NCBI RefSeq assembly: GCF_006715485.1
Contig: NZ_VFNH01000002.1
Coordinates: forward strand, 434,001-498,000
Length of the DNA: 64,000 bases
Direction: 5' to 3'
DNA from: Herbaspirillum sp. SJZ107
Lineage (GTDB): Bacteria; Pseudomonadota; Gammaproteobacteria; Burkholderiales; Burkholderiaceae_D
Below, piece by piece: positions 43,477 to 52,700 of this stretch. Numbering within the stretch: position 1 is the stretch's first letter; each line of letters opens with the position of its first letter. The notes below the pieces were generated by a model. That model saw only the letters and a program-made list of their open reading frames with translations, ran no database searches and was not told where the DNA came from. A program made the translations under genes and the position numbers.

Positions 43477-44778
43477 TTAAGCGAGTCGCGCAAACACCCG
43501 GCGCGCCGCTTCCACCGTCTCGGCAATGATCGCATCGTCATGCGCCGCCGAGACGAAGCCCGCCTCGAACATCGCCGGCGCGAAGTACACGCCTTCTTCC
43601 AGCATGCCGTGGAAGAAGCGGTTGAAGCGGTCCTTGTCGCCGGCCATCATCTGGCCGTAGCTGGCCGGGACGTGGGTCGAGAAGTACATGCCGAACATGC
43701 CGCCCACGGCATCCGCGCAGAAGTCGATGCCGGCTTCCTTCGCGGCGGCCGTCAGGCCCTCGACCAGCTTCACGGCCTGGCCGGACAGCTTCTCGTAGAA
43801 GCCCGGCTGCTGCACCAGCTTCAGGGTGGTCATGCCGGCCGCCACCGCCACCGGATTGCCGGACAGGGTGCCGGCCTGGTAGACCGGGCCGATCGGCGCC
43901 ATCTTTTCCATCAGGTCGGCACGGCCGCCGAAGGCCGCCACCGGCAGGCCGCCGCCGATGACCTTGCCGAGTGCGGTCAGGTCCGGGGTGATGCCGTACA
44001 GTTCCTGGGCGCCGCCGAGGCCGACGCGGAAGCCCGACATCACTTCGTCGAAGATCAGCACGGTGCCGTATTCGGTGCACAGCTCGCGCATGCGGCGCAG
44101 GAACTCCGGCGTGGCGCGGATCAGGTTCATGTTGCCGGCCACGGCTTCCACGATCACGCAGGCGATGGTGTCGCCCATCGACTCGAAGGCGTCTTCCAGC
44201 TGCGGGATGTTGTTGTAGTCGAGGACCAGGGTGTGCTTGACGAAGTCTTCCGGCACGCCGGCCGAGGTCGGGTTGCCGAAGGTGAGCAGGCCGGAACCCG
44301 CTTTCACCAGCAGCGAGTCGGCATGGCCGTGGTAGCAGCCTTCGAACTTGACGATCTTGTCGCGGCCGGTGGCGCCGCGCGCCAGGCGCAGTGCGCTCAT
44401 GGTCGCTTCGGTGCCCGACGAGACCAGGCGCACCTGCTCGATCGACGGCACCAGGCGGCAGATTTCCTCGGCGATCTCGATCTCGCCCTCGGTCGGGGCG
44501 CCGAACGACAGGCCGTTGGCGGCCGCATCCTGCACCGCCTTTACCACTTGCGGGTGCGCGTGGCCGACGATGGCCGGACCCCAGGAACCGATGTAGTCGA
44601 TGTAGCGCTTGCCGTCGGCGTCCCAGAAGTACGGGCCTTCGGCGCGGGTGATGAAGCGCGGGGTGCCGCCGACCGAGCGGAAGGCGCGGACCGGGGAATT
44701 CACGCCGCCCGGGGTGCTTTGCTGGGCGCGGGCAAACAGGGTGTCGTTCTTGGAAGTGGTTGCAGTCGTGTCGGTCAT
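43477..44778 (-). CDS. hemL: Glutamate-1-semialdehyde 2,1-aminomutase
   Basis: 433 residues. PLP enzyme making 5-aminolevulinate from glutamate-1-semialdehyde in the C5 haem pathway. The PLP Lys is in [19 protein letters not shown]. Other motifs are [48 protein letters not shown] and [13 protein letters not shown]. Follows thiD with an 18-base gap on the same strand; the thiD-hemL-pair next to rubredoxin and pil genes is a familiar betaproteobacterial order. Confidence 0.97.
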   Translation of the reverse strand: MTDTTATTSKNDTLFARAQQSTPGGVNSPVRAFRSVGGTPRFITRAEGPYFWDADGKRYIDYIGSWGPAIVGHAHPQVVKAVQDAAANGLSFGAPTEGEIEIAEEICRLVPSIEQVRLVSSGTEATMSALRLARGATGRDKIVKFEGCYHGHADSLLVKAGSGLLTFGNPTSAGVPEDFVKHTLVLDYNNIPQLEDAFESMGDTIACVIVEAVAGNMNLIRATPEFLRRMRELCTEYGTVLIFDEVMSGFRVGLGGAQELYGITPDLTALGKVIGGGLPVAAFGGRADLMEKMAPIGPVYQAGTLSGNPVAVAAGMTTLKLVQQPGFYEKLSGQAVKLVEGLTAAAKEAGIDFCADAVGGMFGMYFSTHVPASYGQMMAGDKDRFNRFFHGMLEEGVYFAPAMFEAGFVSAAHDDAIIAETVEAARRVFARLA

Positions 44779-44796
44779 GGAAGTCGTGGGTAAGGT

Positions 44797-45618
44797 TCAG
44801 CAGTTGCCGCCGGCAATGCGATAGATCTTGTTCGGTACCAGGCGGCCCATGCCGAAGCGGCAGGCATGGACCAGGGCCCCGGTGGTGTAGTCCTGGGCGG
44901 CGCGCACGGCGTCGGCGGCGGCTACGCCGTGCGCCATCTGCGCCGCCAGCGCGGCCGACAGGGTGCTGCCGGCGCCGACGAAGGGGCCGGGCAGGTGCTG
45001 GCCCCAGGGCAGGCTGGCGACCAGGCCTTCGCCGTCGTACAGGTTGTTGATGCGGGTGCCGTCGCCGCCGCCGGTGCCCGTCACCAGCACGTGGCGGCAG
45101 CCGAGGGCGGTGAGTTCGGTCACGTCGTCTTCCAGCGGCGCTTCGGACGCCGGATCGCGCCAGCAGTCGGCAAAGCGCGCCAGTTCGGCCTGCGACAGCA
45201 TCATCACCGTCGCCTGCGGTGCCAGCAACTGGTGGATCAGGGTCAGGATGTCGTCGTCGCGCATGCCGCAGTCGGGCAGGGACGAGGCGAACGGATCGAG
45301 GATCAGCGGCAGGTTGGCGTAGTCGGAGACGATCTCGGCGATGGCGGCGATCTGTTCCAGGGTGGCCATGGTGCCGACCTTGATGGCGGCGATCGGCATG
45401 TCTTCGAGCAGCATGCGCGCCTGCGCGGCGACCGTCGGCGAGTCCACCGGGTGGATGTCGTCGACGCGTGCCGAATCGGCCACCAGCAGGCCCGTCACCA
45501 CCGACAGTCCGTGGCAACCATGCATCGAGAAGGCGGCCACATCCGACTGGATGCCGAGCGCGCCGACCGGGTCTGCCGGCCCGAACGTGAGGATGAGAGG
45601 AGACAGTTGGTTTTGCAC
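44797..45618 (-). CDS. thiD: Hydroxymethylpyrimidine (phosphate) kinase ThiD, variant
   Basis: 273 residues of the ribokinase-fold HMP/HMP-P kinase family of thiamin synthesis. The N-terminal family motif is altered: FGPADPVGALGIQSDVAAF, where most ThiD have GSDSSGGAGIQADL. The anion-hole/active-site loop reads VGAGSTLSAALAAQ where classical ThiD have GTGCTLSAA with a Cys. The overall fold and segments KVGTMATLEQI and LILDPF are clear. Either a natural subgroup with relaxed substrate range or a reduced-activity form. Its ATG (45618) is divergent from rubredoxin, 55 bases away. Confidence 0.82.
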   Translation of the reverse strand: MQNQLSPLILTFGPADPVGALGIQSDVAAFSMHGCHGLSVVTGLLVADSARVDDIHPVDSPTVAAQARMLLEDMPIAAIKVGTMATLEQIAAIAEIVSDYANLPLILDPFASSLPDCGMRDDDILTLIHQLLAPQATVMMLSQAELARFADCWRDPASEAPLEDDVTELTALGCRHVLVTGTGGGDGTRINNLYDGEGLVASLPWGQHLPGPFVGAGSTLSAALAAQMAHGVAAADAVRAAQDYTTGALVHACRFGMGRLVPNKIYRIAGGNC

Positions 45619-45673
45619 AGCGCGTAGATTAAGATACCTGACCTCTCATTTTACTAGATAGAAGGAAGCAAAC

Positions 45674-45859
45674 GTGAGCAATGAAACGCAGGCTTACCAG
45701 ACCTGGATGTGCCTGATCTGCGGCTGGGTCTACGACGAAGCCGCAGGCAGCCCGGAAGATGGCATTGCCCCAGGCACCCGCTGGGCCGACGTCCCCATGA
45801 ACTGGACGTGCCCGGAGTGCGGGGCGCGCAAGGACGATTTCGAAATGACCGAGATCTGA
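45674..45859 (+). CDS. Rubredoxin
   Basis: 61 residues. One iron held by two Cys pairs: CLICGWVYDEAAGSPEDGIA and CPECGARKDDFE, the classical spacing. Small electron carrier; the redox partner is unknown. The GTG at 45674 has a GAAGGAAG ribosome site. Divergent from thiD and upstream of pilG by 170 bases. Confidence 0.95.
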   Translation: MSNETQAYQTWMCLICGWVYDEAAGSPEDGIAPGTRWADVPMNWTCPECGARKDDFEMTEI

Positions 45860-46029
45860 TCGGATCTTCTTCGATCTACAACTTATCTGAGTATTTCATC
45901 AACGAGTCTGGCCGGTTAGACATCATGCCGGCAAGATTTGTTTCCTGTCGAGTTGACGCGTAGCAACACTTCGCGCACAAGGGCAATTCCCTATGCTATC
46001 GTGCGGTTTCATGCTGAAGTGAAATAAAT

Positions 46030-46413
46030 ATGACGACCCAATCGACAGGCCCGACGATCATGGTGATCGACGACAGCAACACGATCCGTCGCTCCGCCGA
46101 GATTTTCCTGACCCAGGCCGGCTACCGGGTGGTGCTGGCCGAGGATGGTTTCGACGCCCTCGCCAAGATCAACGACCATCACCCGGCGCTGGTGTTCTGC
46201 GACATCCTGATGCCGCGCCTGGACGGTTACCAGACCTGCGCCCTGATCAAGAAGAGCGCCCGGTTCCGGATGACGCCGGTGGTGATGCTGTCGTCCAAGG
46301 ATGGCCTGTTCGACCGCGCGCGCGGCGCCATGGTCGGCTCGTCGGCTTATCTCACCAAACCGTTTTCCAAAGACAGCCTGCTTGCCACCGTGCGCGACCA
46401 CGCGGGCGCCTGA
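46030..46413 (+). CDS. pilG: Twitching motility response regulator PilG
   Basis: 127-residue single receiver domain. Acidic pocket Asp14-Asp15, phospho-acceptor Asp58 (FCDILMPRLDG) and conserved Lys110 (YLTKPF). In Pseudomonas PilG is phosphorylated by ChpA and promotes pilus extension through PilB and cAMP signalling. First gene of the pilGHIJ-L operon. The 170-base upstream gap has no terminator but includes AT-rich promoter-like sequence. Confidence 0.93.
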   Translation: MTTQSTGPTIMVIDDSNTIRRSAEIFLTQAGYRVVLAEDGFDALAKINDHHPALVFCDILMPRLDGYQTCALIKKSARFRMTPVVMLSSKDGLFDRARGAMVGSSAYLTKPFSKDSLLATVRDHAGA

Positions 46414-46451
46414 GCGGCAGACAGCACTCCAACATTGATGCCGGAGCCATC

Positions 46452-46820
46452 GTGGCCATTAAAAAGATCCTGATCGTCGACGATTCCCCGACCGAACGCT
46501 ACTACCTCACCGACATCCTGGTGCGCAACGGCTTTGCCGTGACCACCGCCGACAACGGCGAGGACGCGCTGAATAAAATCCGGGCCGAACGGCCGGAGCT
46601 GATCCTGATGGACGTCGTCATGCCGGGCGCGAACGGCTTCCAGGTCACGCGCTCGATCGCGCGCGATCCGGAACTGTCGTCGGTGCCGGTCATCATCTGC
46701 AGCAGCAAGAACCAGGAAACCGACCGCATCTGGGGCATGCGCCAGGGCGCCAAGGATTATTTCGTCAAGCCGGTCGATCCGGACCAGCTGCTGGCCAGGA
46801 TCGCCACGCTCGGCGCCTGA
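46452..46820 (+). CDS. pilH: Twitching motility response regulator PilH
   Basis: 122-residue single receiver domain. Acidic pocket Asp10-Asp11, phospho-acceptor Asp54 (LILMDVVMPGANGF), Lys in YFVKPVDP. In Pseudomonas PilH opposes PilG, acting as phosphate sink or for retraction via PilT. Start is a GTG at 46452. Two bases separate it from pilI. Confidence 0.92.
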   Translation: MAIKKILIVDDSPTERYYLTDILVRNGFAVTTADNGEDALNKIRAERPELILMDVVMPGANGFQVTRSIARDPELSSVPVIICSSKNQETDRIWGMRQGAKDYFVKPVDPDQLLARIATLGA

Positions 46821-46822
46821 CC

Positions 46823-47368
46823 ATGGCCGGCATCGACGTCGCCAGCCGCAGCGCCGACCCCGCGGCGCGCCGTACCCGCCTGCGCCAGTACCAGCAGCAG
46901 CTGCTCGAGCGCGTGCAGGCCGCGCGCACCAGCAGCGGCGCCCGCGCCAACCAGCTGGGCGTCGAGATCGGCGGCGTGCGCTACCTGCTGGACCTGCTCG
47001 AAGCCGGAGAGATCGTGCCGGTGCCGGCGCTCACCCGGGTGCCGCTGACCCAGCCCTGGTACCTGGGCCTGGCCAACATCCGCGGCAACCTGGTCGGCGT
47101 GGTCGACCTGGCGGCCTATCTGGGGCAGCCGGCGGCGCCGGCCAGCGCGCCGGCGGGCGCCGCCCGTATCGTCACGCTGGCGCCGGCGCTGGGCGTGCCC
47201 TGCGGCCTGCTGGCCACGCGCGTGGTCGGGCTGCGCGATGCCGCCGACATGGAACAAGTGCGGCATCCGGAAGGCGACAGGCTGATCGACGCCGATGGCC
47301 TCGACTGGATGCCGCTGGCGCTGGCGGAACTGGTGCGCGAAGAGCGCTTCCTGCAAGTCGGCCTGTAA
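46823..47368 (+). CDS. pilI: CheW-like adaptor PilI
   Basis: 181 residues with a single CheW domain ([20 protein letters not shown], then [20 protein letters not shown]). It should couple the receptor PilJ to the kinase ChpA/PilL. Starts two bases after pilH. Confidence 0.92.
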   Translation: MAGIDVASRSADPAARRTRLRQYQQQLLERVQAARTSSGARANQLGVEIGGVRYLLDLLEAGEIVPVPALTRVPLTQPWYLGLANIRGNLVGVVDLAAYLGQPAAPASAPAGAARIVTLAPALGVPCGLLATRVVGLRDAADMEQVRHPEGDRLIDADGLDWMPLALAELVREERFLQVGL

Positions 47369-47414
47369 GCCGGCATACAACACTCAACACGACAGGTTCT
47401 GGACTGGAGCTGGT

Positions 47415-49763
47415 ATGGGATTCGCATCAAAACTCTCGATGAATTTTCTGCCCAAGGACAAGGGCGACGGCAGCACCGTGCTGGCGTCGCCCGACACCCA
47501 GTTCGGCATCGGCACGCCGCTGGCTGCTTCGGCCGTGGCTGCGGCGCCCGAGACGGCGGTGCCGGCCGGCGGCTCCGCCGACGATGCGGCCCTGCGGCTC
47601 GGTAACCTGACCCGGCGCAAGCAGCGCGCCGCCGCGGCTGCCCGCGCGAACGGTGCCGGTGCCGACGAGGCGCTGCGCCTGCCGCTCATCGGCCACCTGT
47701 CGCTGCCGCGCCAGCTGCGCATCCTGCTGGTGGCGTTCACCATCGGCGTGCTGGTCACGCTGCTGTCGCTGTGGCGCAATGCGGGCAGCGGCGCGGTGGC
47801 CGCCAGCCAGACCCAGATCGCCGGCGAAGCGCTGATGCATTCGCAGCGCCTCGGCAAGGCGGCGCCGACCGCGATGCAGGGTGTGCCCGACGCCTTCGTC
47901 CAGCTGCAGGACAGCTGGGCGGCGCTGGGCCGCGACCTCGACCTGCTCGGCAAGGGCGGCGAGTTCAACGGCAACACGATCCCGGCCGCCGACGGCGACC
48001 TGAATCGCCAGCTGGCCAAGGTGCGTGCCAAGTGGGCGGTGTCGTCCACGGCCGCCGCCAGCATCCTCAAGATGAAGCCGGAACTGGTCGACTTCGACAA
48101 GAACCTGAAGCAGCTCGACGTCCTGACGCCGGAAATGCTGGCGCTCACCGAGCAGATCCTGACCGAACGCACCGCCCGCGGCGGCAGCGCGCGCGAACTG
48201 GCCGCCCTCGGGCGCCTGATGATGCTGACCCAGCGCCTGTCGCGCAGCGCCAGCGAATTCCTGACCTCGGGCGGCATCAGCCCCGAGACCGCGTTCCAGA
48301 TGGGCCGCGACACCACCACCTTCCGCGTCACCGTCGACGGCCTCCTGAACGGCAACGAGTCGCTCGGCCTGGTCGCGCTGCGCGACGCCGAGCTGCGCGA
48401 CAAGCTGACCGAGGTGCAGGCGAAGTTCGACATCTGCCAGCGCGTGGTCGCGTCCTTCCTCGACCACCTGGCAGACCTGACCGCGGCCAAGGCGGCCGAG
48501 CAGACCATCTTCGGCGACAACGAAGCGCTGCGCGCCCAGCTCACCGAGCTGCAGACCGCGCTGCGCAGCGGCGAGAAGGGCACCGGCGGCTGGTTCTGGC
48601 TGCTGGTCGCCTCCTCGATCTTCACGCTGGCGATGGCCGGCAGCATCTCGCGTGTGATGCTGCAGGACTCGCGCAACCGCACCCGCGCGTCGGATGCCCG
48701 CCGCCAGGAAGCGGAAGCCTCGCGCCTGCTGGCCCAGGCCAAGGAAGAAGAAGCCAAGGCCACCAACGACCAGAACCAGGCCGCCATTCTGCGCCTGATG
48801 AACGAACTGCAGGAAGTCGCGGACGGCGACCTGACCGTGCACGCCACCGTGTCCGAGGACATCACCGGCGCGATCGCCGACTCGGTCAACTACACGGTCG
48901 AGGAGTTGCGCGGCCTGGTGGTGCGCGTGATCGACACCGCCGGCAAGGTGAATACCGCTTCCGACGACGCCTATAAAGTGTCGGGCGAGCTGCTGGTGGC
49001 GGCCGGCCAGCAGTCGCGCGAGATCCAGGAAGCCTCGTCGACGGTGCTGCGCATGGCCGGCCAGATCACCGAGGTGTCGAGCTCGGCCCAGCAGTCGGCC
49101 GAGGTGGCGCGCCAGTCGGTGGCCGCGGCGGAGCAGGGCGCGACGGCGGTGCAGAACGCGATCAAGGGCATGGGCGAGATCCGCGAGCAGATCCAGGAAA
49201 CCTCCAAGCGCATCAAGCGCCTGGGCGAATCCTCGCAGGAGATCGGCGAGATCACCGAACTGATCTCGGACATCACCGAACAGACCAACGTGCTGGCGCT
49301 GAACGCGGCGATCCAGGCGGCATCGGCCGGCGAGGCCGGACGCGGCTTCTCGGTGGTGGCGGAAGAGGTGCAGCGCCTGGCCGAACGTTCGGGCGACGCC
49401 GCCAAGCAGATCGGCGCCCTGGTGCGCACCATCCAGACCGACACCCACGACGCCGTGGCGGCTATGGAAAAGTCGACCCAGGGCGTGGTCGAGGGTGCGC
49501 GCCTGTCGGACGCCGCCGGCGCCGCGCTGGCCGACATCTCGCGCGTGTCCAACCGCCTGGCCGAACTGATCGAGGGAATTTCGGTCGCGACCGGCCAGCA
49601 GGCCACCTCGGCCAACGGAGTGGCGCATAATATGCAGCACATCCTGGCCGTCAACGAACACACCCAGGGCGGCACGCAGCAGACCGCACAGTCGATCCGC
49701 CAACTGGCCGAGCTTGCGCAGGAGCTGAAGAATTCGGTGTCGCGCTTCCGCGTCGCCGCTTGA
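47415..49763 (+). CDS. pilJ: Methyl-accepting chemotaxis protein PilJ
   Basis: 782 residues. Two membrane segments ([20 protein letters not shown] and [19 protein letters not shown]) enclose a periplasmic four-helix PilJ-type sensor. An HAMP-like segment and the cytoplasmic signalling rod follow; the hairpin tip is [20 protein letters not shown], identical in style to other chemoreceptors. The start is ATG 47415 ([13 protein letters not shown]); the 40 upstream codons overlap pilI. A ~110-residue N-terminal part, rich in Ala and charged residues, precedes the first membrane segment and is long for the family. Confidence 0.93.
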   Translation: MGFASKLSMNFLPKDKGDGSTVLASPDTQFGIGTPLAASAVAAAPETAVPAGGSADDAALRLGNLTRRKQRAAAAARANGAGADEALRLPLIGHLSLPRQLRILLVAFTIGVLVTLLSLWRNAGSGAVAASQTQIAGEALMHSQRLGKAAPTAMQGVPDAFVQLQDSWAALGRDLDLLGKGGEFNGNTIPAADGDLNRQLAKVRAKWAVSSTAAASILKMKPELVDFDKNLKQLDVLTPEMLALTEQILTERTARGGSARELAALGRLMMLTQRLSRSASEFLTSGGISPETAFQMGRDTTTFRVTVDGLLNGNESLGLVALRDAELRDKLTEVQAKFDICQRVVASFLDHLADLTAAKAAEQTIFGDNEALRAQLTELQTALRSGEKGTGGWFWLLVASSIFTLAMAGSISRVMLQDSRNRTRASDARRQEAEASRLLAQAKEEEAKATNDQNQAAILRLMNELQEVADGDLTVHATVSEDITGAIADSVNYTVEELRGLVVRVIDTAGKVNTASDDAYKVSGELLVAAGQQSREIQEASSTVLRMAGQITEVSSSAQQSAEVARQSVAAAEQGATAVQNAIKGMGEIREQIQETSKRIKRLGESSQEIGEITELISDITEQTNVLALNAAIQAASAGEAGRGFSVVAEEVQRLAERSGDAAKQIGALVRTIQTDTHDAVAAMEKSTQGVVEGARLSDAAGAALADISRVSNRLAELIEGISVATGQQATSANGVAHNMQHILAVNEHTQGGTQQTAQSIRQLAELAQELKNSVSRFRVAA

Positions 49764-49783
49764 GGACCACCCCGACCTGATTT

Positions 49784-52700
49784 ATGACCGAACCGATGCC
49801 CGTCCACGCCCCGCACTTCGACACCGGCCCCCTGTCCTGGGTATTGGGAGAAATCCGCGATGCCCTCGAGCGTTCGTCCAAGGCCCTGCAGGATGCGGCC
49901 GGACGCAGCCCGGAAGCCCAGCCCACCCTGCTGCTGCATGCGAAATCGCACCTGCACCAGGCGCACGGCGCGCTGCAGATGGTCGACGTGCATGGGGTCG
50001 AGCACCTGACCGGCATCGCCGAACAGGCGCTCGACCGCTTCAAGGACGGCTCGCTGGCGCTGGATGCGGAGCGCGCCGCGGTGGTGGGCGAGGCTTACCG
50101 GGCGCTGGTCGAATACCTGGAAGAGCTGCTCCAAGGCGCCCGGCAGCAGCCGGTGCGCCTGTTCCCGTACTACCGCGCGCTGCAGGAACTGCTCGGCGCC
50201 GAACGCGTGCATCCGGGCGCGATGCTGGCGCTCGACCTGGCGCCGGCGCTGCTGCCAGGCGGCACGGCGGGACCGGCGCCGGACTACGCGGCCAGCCGCG
50301 CCCAGTTCGAAAAGGCACTGCTGTTCTTCCTGCGCAGTACCGACCCGGAAACCCAGCGCAGCCAGGCCGGCGCCATGCGCGACGCCCTAGCGCCGGTCAC
50401 GCGGGTGCAGGCCGACCCGCACGCCCACGCGTTCTGGCTGGCACTGCAGACCGCCGCCGACCTGGTGGCGCAGGGGCAGGTGGCGGGCGACCTCTACGTC
50501 AAGCAGCTGTTCGGCCAGGCCAACCTGCAGTTGCGCCGCATGACGCAGGGGCACAGCAGCCTGCCCGATGCGTTGCTGCGCGACGCCCTGTTCTTCGTGG
50601 CCCAGGCGCCGCAGCCGACGCCGGATGCGCGCCTGCTGCGCGATGCCTGGCGCCTGGAGGGCCAGGTGCCGCAGGATTACCTGGAGCGGCGCTATGCCCG
50701 CATCGACCCGGCTGCGCTGAAGGATGCCAAGGAGGCGCTGGCGGAGACCAAGCAGGGCCTGGACCGCATTGTCAGTGCCGAGGGCGGCGCCGACCTGCAG
50801 GAAGACGGCTTCGATGCCGCCCTGTCCAAGCTGGCCGGCGCCAGCGAGAAGCTGGGCGCCCCCGCGCTGGCCCAGCTGCTGCGCGAACTGGGCCAGGCCG
50901 CCAGCGAATCGGTGGCCGGCGCACCGAGCGAACAGCTGCAGATGGAGATGGCGCAGGCGATGCTGTTCGTCGAACACGGCCTGGACCAGGTGCGCCAGTT
51001 GCCCGAGGATTTCGGCCAGCATGCCGAAGCGGTCGGCCAGCGCCTGCTGGCCCTGGCCAATGGCCAGACGCCGCCCGATTTGCCGCAATGGCAGGGCGGC
51101 ATGGCGCGCGACCACGACGGCGAGACGGTGGCGGTGCTGGCCGGCGAGATGCGCACCGGCCTGCGCCAGGTCGAAAAGCTGGTCGACGAATACTATGAAA
51201 ACCCGGCGCGCACGGCCGCGCTGGAGCAGGCCGACCCGCTGCTGCACCAGTTGCAGGGCGCGCTGGCGATCCTCGACCAGGACGGGGCCATGCGTGCGCT
51301 CGCGCACGTGCGCGACGCCGTGCGCGCGCTGGCTGCCGGCGCGCCGCGTGCGGAAGCCCGCGCAGCCGCGCTCGACAACCTGGCCCAGAACATCGGCGCG
51401 CTCGGCTTCTTTACCGATGCGCTGGCGCAGAACGTCGATGCCGCGCGCAAGCGCTTCCGCTTCGACGAGGCGGCGGGTTTGTTCCGCGAGCTGGCGTTCG
51501 ATGAGCAGGCGCAGGAGGCGGTGCAAGAGCGGGTGCCAGAGCCGGTGCAGGAACCGGTGCAGGAACCGGTGCAGGAACCGGTGCAGGATGCGCTTGCCGA
51601 ACCGGCCGTCGCGCCGGCCGCCGTGCCTGCCGAGGTATCGGCCGAAGATGCGATCGAAGCCGAGCTGCTCGAGATCTTCATCGCCGAGGCCGGGGACGTG
51701 CTGGCGCTGGTCGGCGAGACCTTGCCGGCCGCGCACGCGCAACCCGGCGACCAGGAGACGCTGACGCGCCTGCGCCGCGCCTTCCACACGCTCAAGGGGA
51801 GCAGCCGCATGGTCGGCCTGGAGGCGTTCGCGACCGGCGCGGCGGCCGTCGAAAAGACCATGAATCTGTGGCTGGCCGAAGCGCGCGCCGCCACGCCGGA
51901 CCTGCTGGCGCTGCTCGAACATGCGCGGTCCGAACTGACGGACTGGGTGGCCGAGCTGGCCGCCGGCGGCCGCTCGGCACGCAGCGGCGAGACGCTGGCG
52001 GCTGCCGCGGTGCGCGTGCAGGAGGGTGGGGCGTTTGCCGAAGTGCCTGCGGCGGCGCAAGCCGAGGCCGGCGTTGAAACCGAAGCCGAGGTCATCGAGC
52101 CGGCATCCGTGCCGGAAGAGGACACCGTCAAGCGCGTCGGCGAGCTCGAGATCCCGCTGCCGCTGTATAACATCTACCTGAACGAGACCGCCGGCATCGT
52201 CGAGACGCTCGACGCCGACTTTGCCGCCTGGCGCGCGGAGCCGCTGCGCGCGGTGTCGGGCCAGGCCCTGGCAGCCGCGCACACGCTGGGCGGCATCTCG
52301 TCCACCGTCGGCTTCACGGCCCTGCAAAACATCGCGCTGGCGCTGGAAGCGGTGCTGCAGATGGCGACGCCGCCGCTGAGCGACGAGCAGCACGCGCTGC
52401 TGGGCGAAAGCGTCGAGCGCATCCGCGTCATGCTGCAGGTGTTCGCGCTGGGCGAACTGGCGCCGCCGCAGCCGGAGCTGCTGGCGCGCCTGGACGCCCT
52501 GTGCGACGAGCTGGGACGGCGCAAGGCCGACGCCGTGTTCGGCGATGCCGATGCCGAACTGGCCGGGCGCCTGGACGCGCTGTTTGCCGCCACCTACGAA
52601 AGCATCCTGGCCGACCCGCCGCTGCCCGGCGGACCGCTGCCGCTGGCCGAGACCAGCGTGAGCGCGCCGCGCCAGCCGGAAGCCCAGCCGGCCGATCCGG

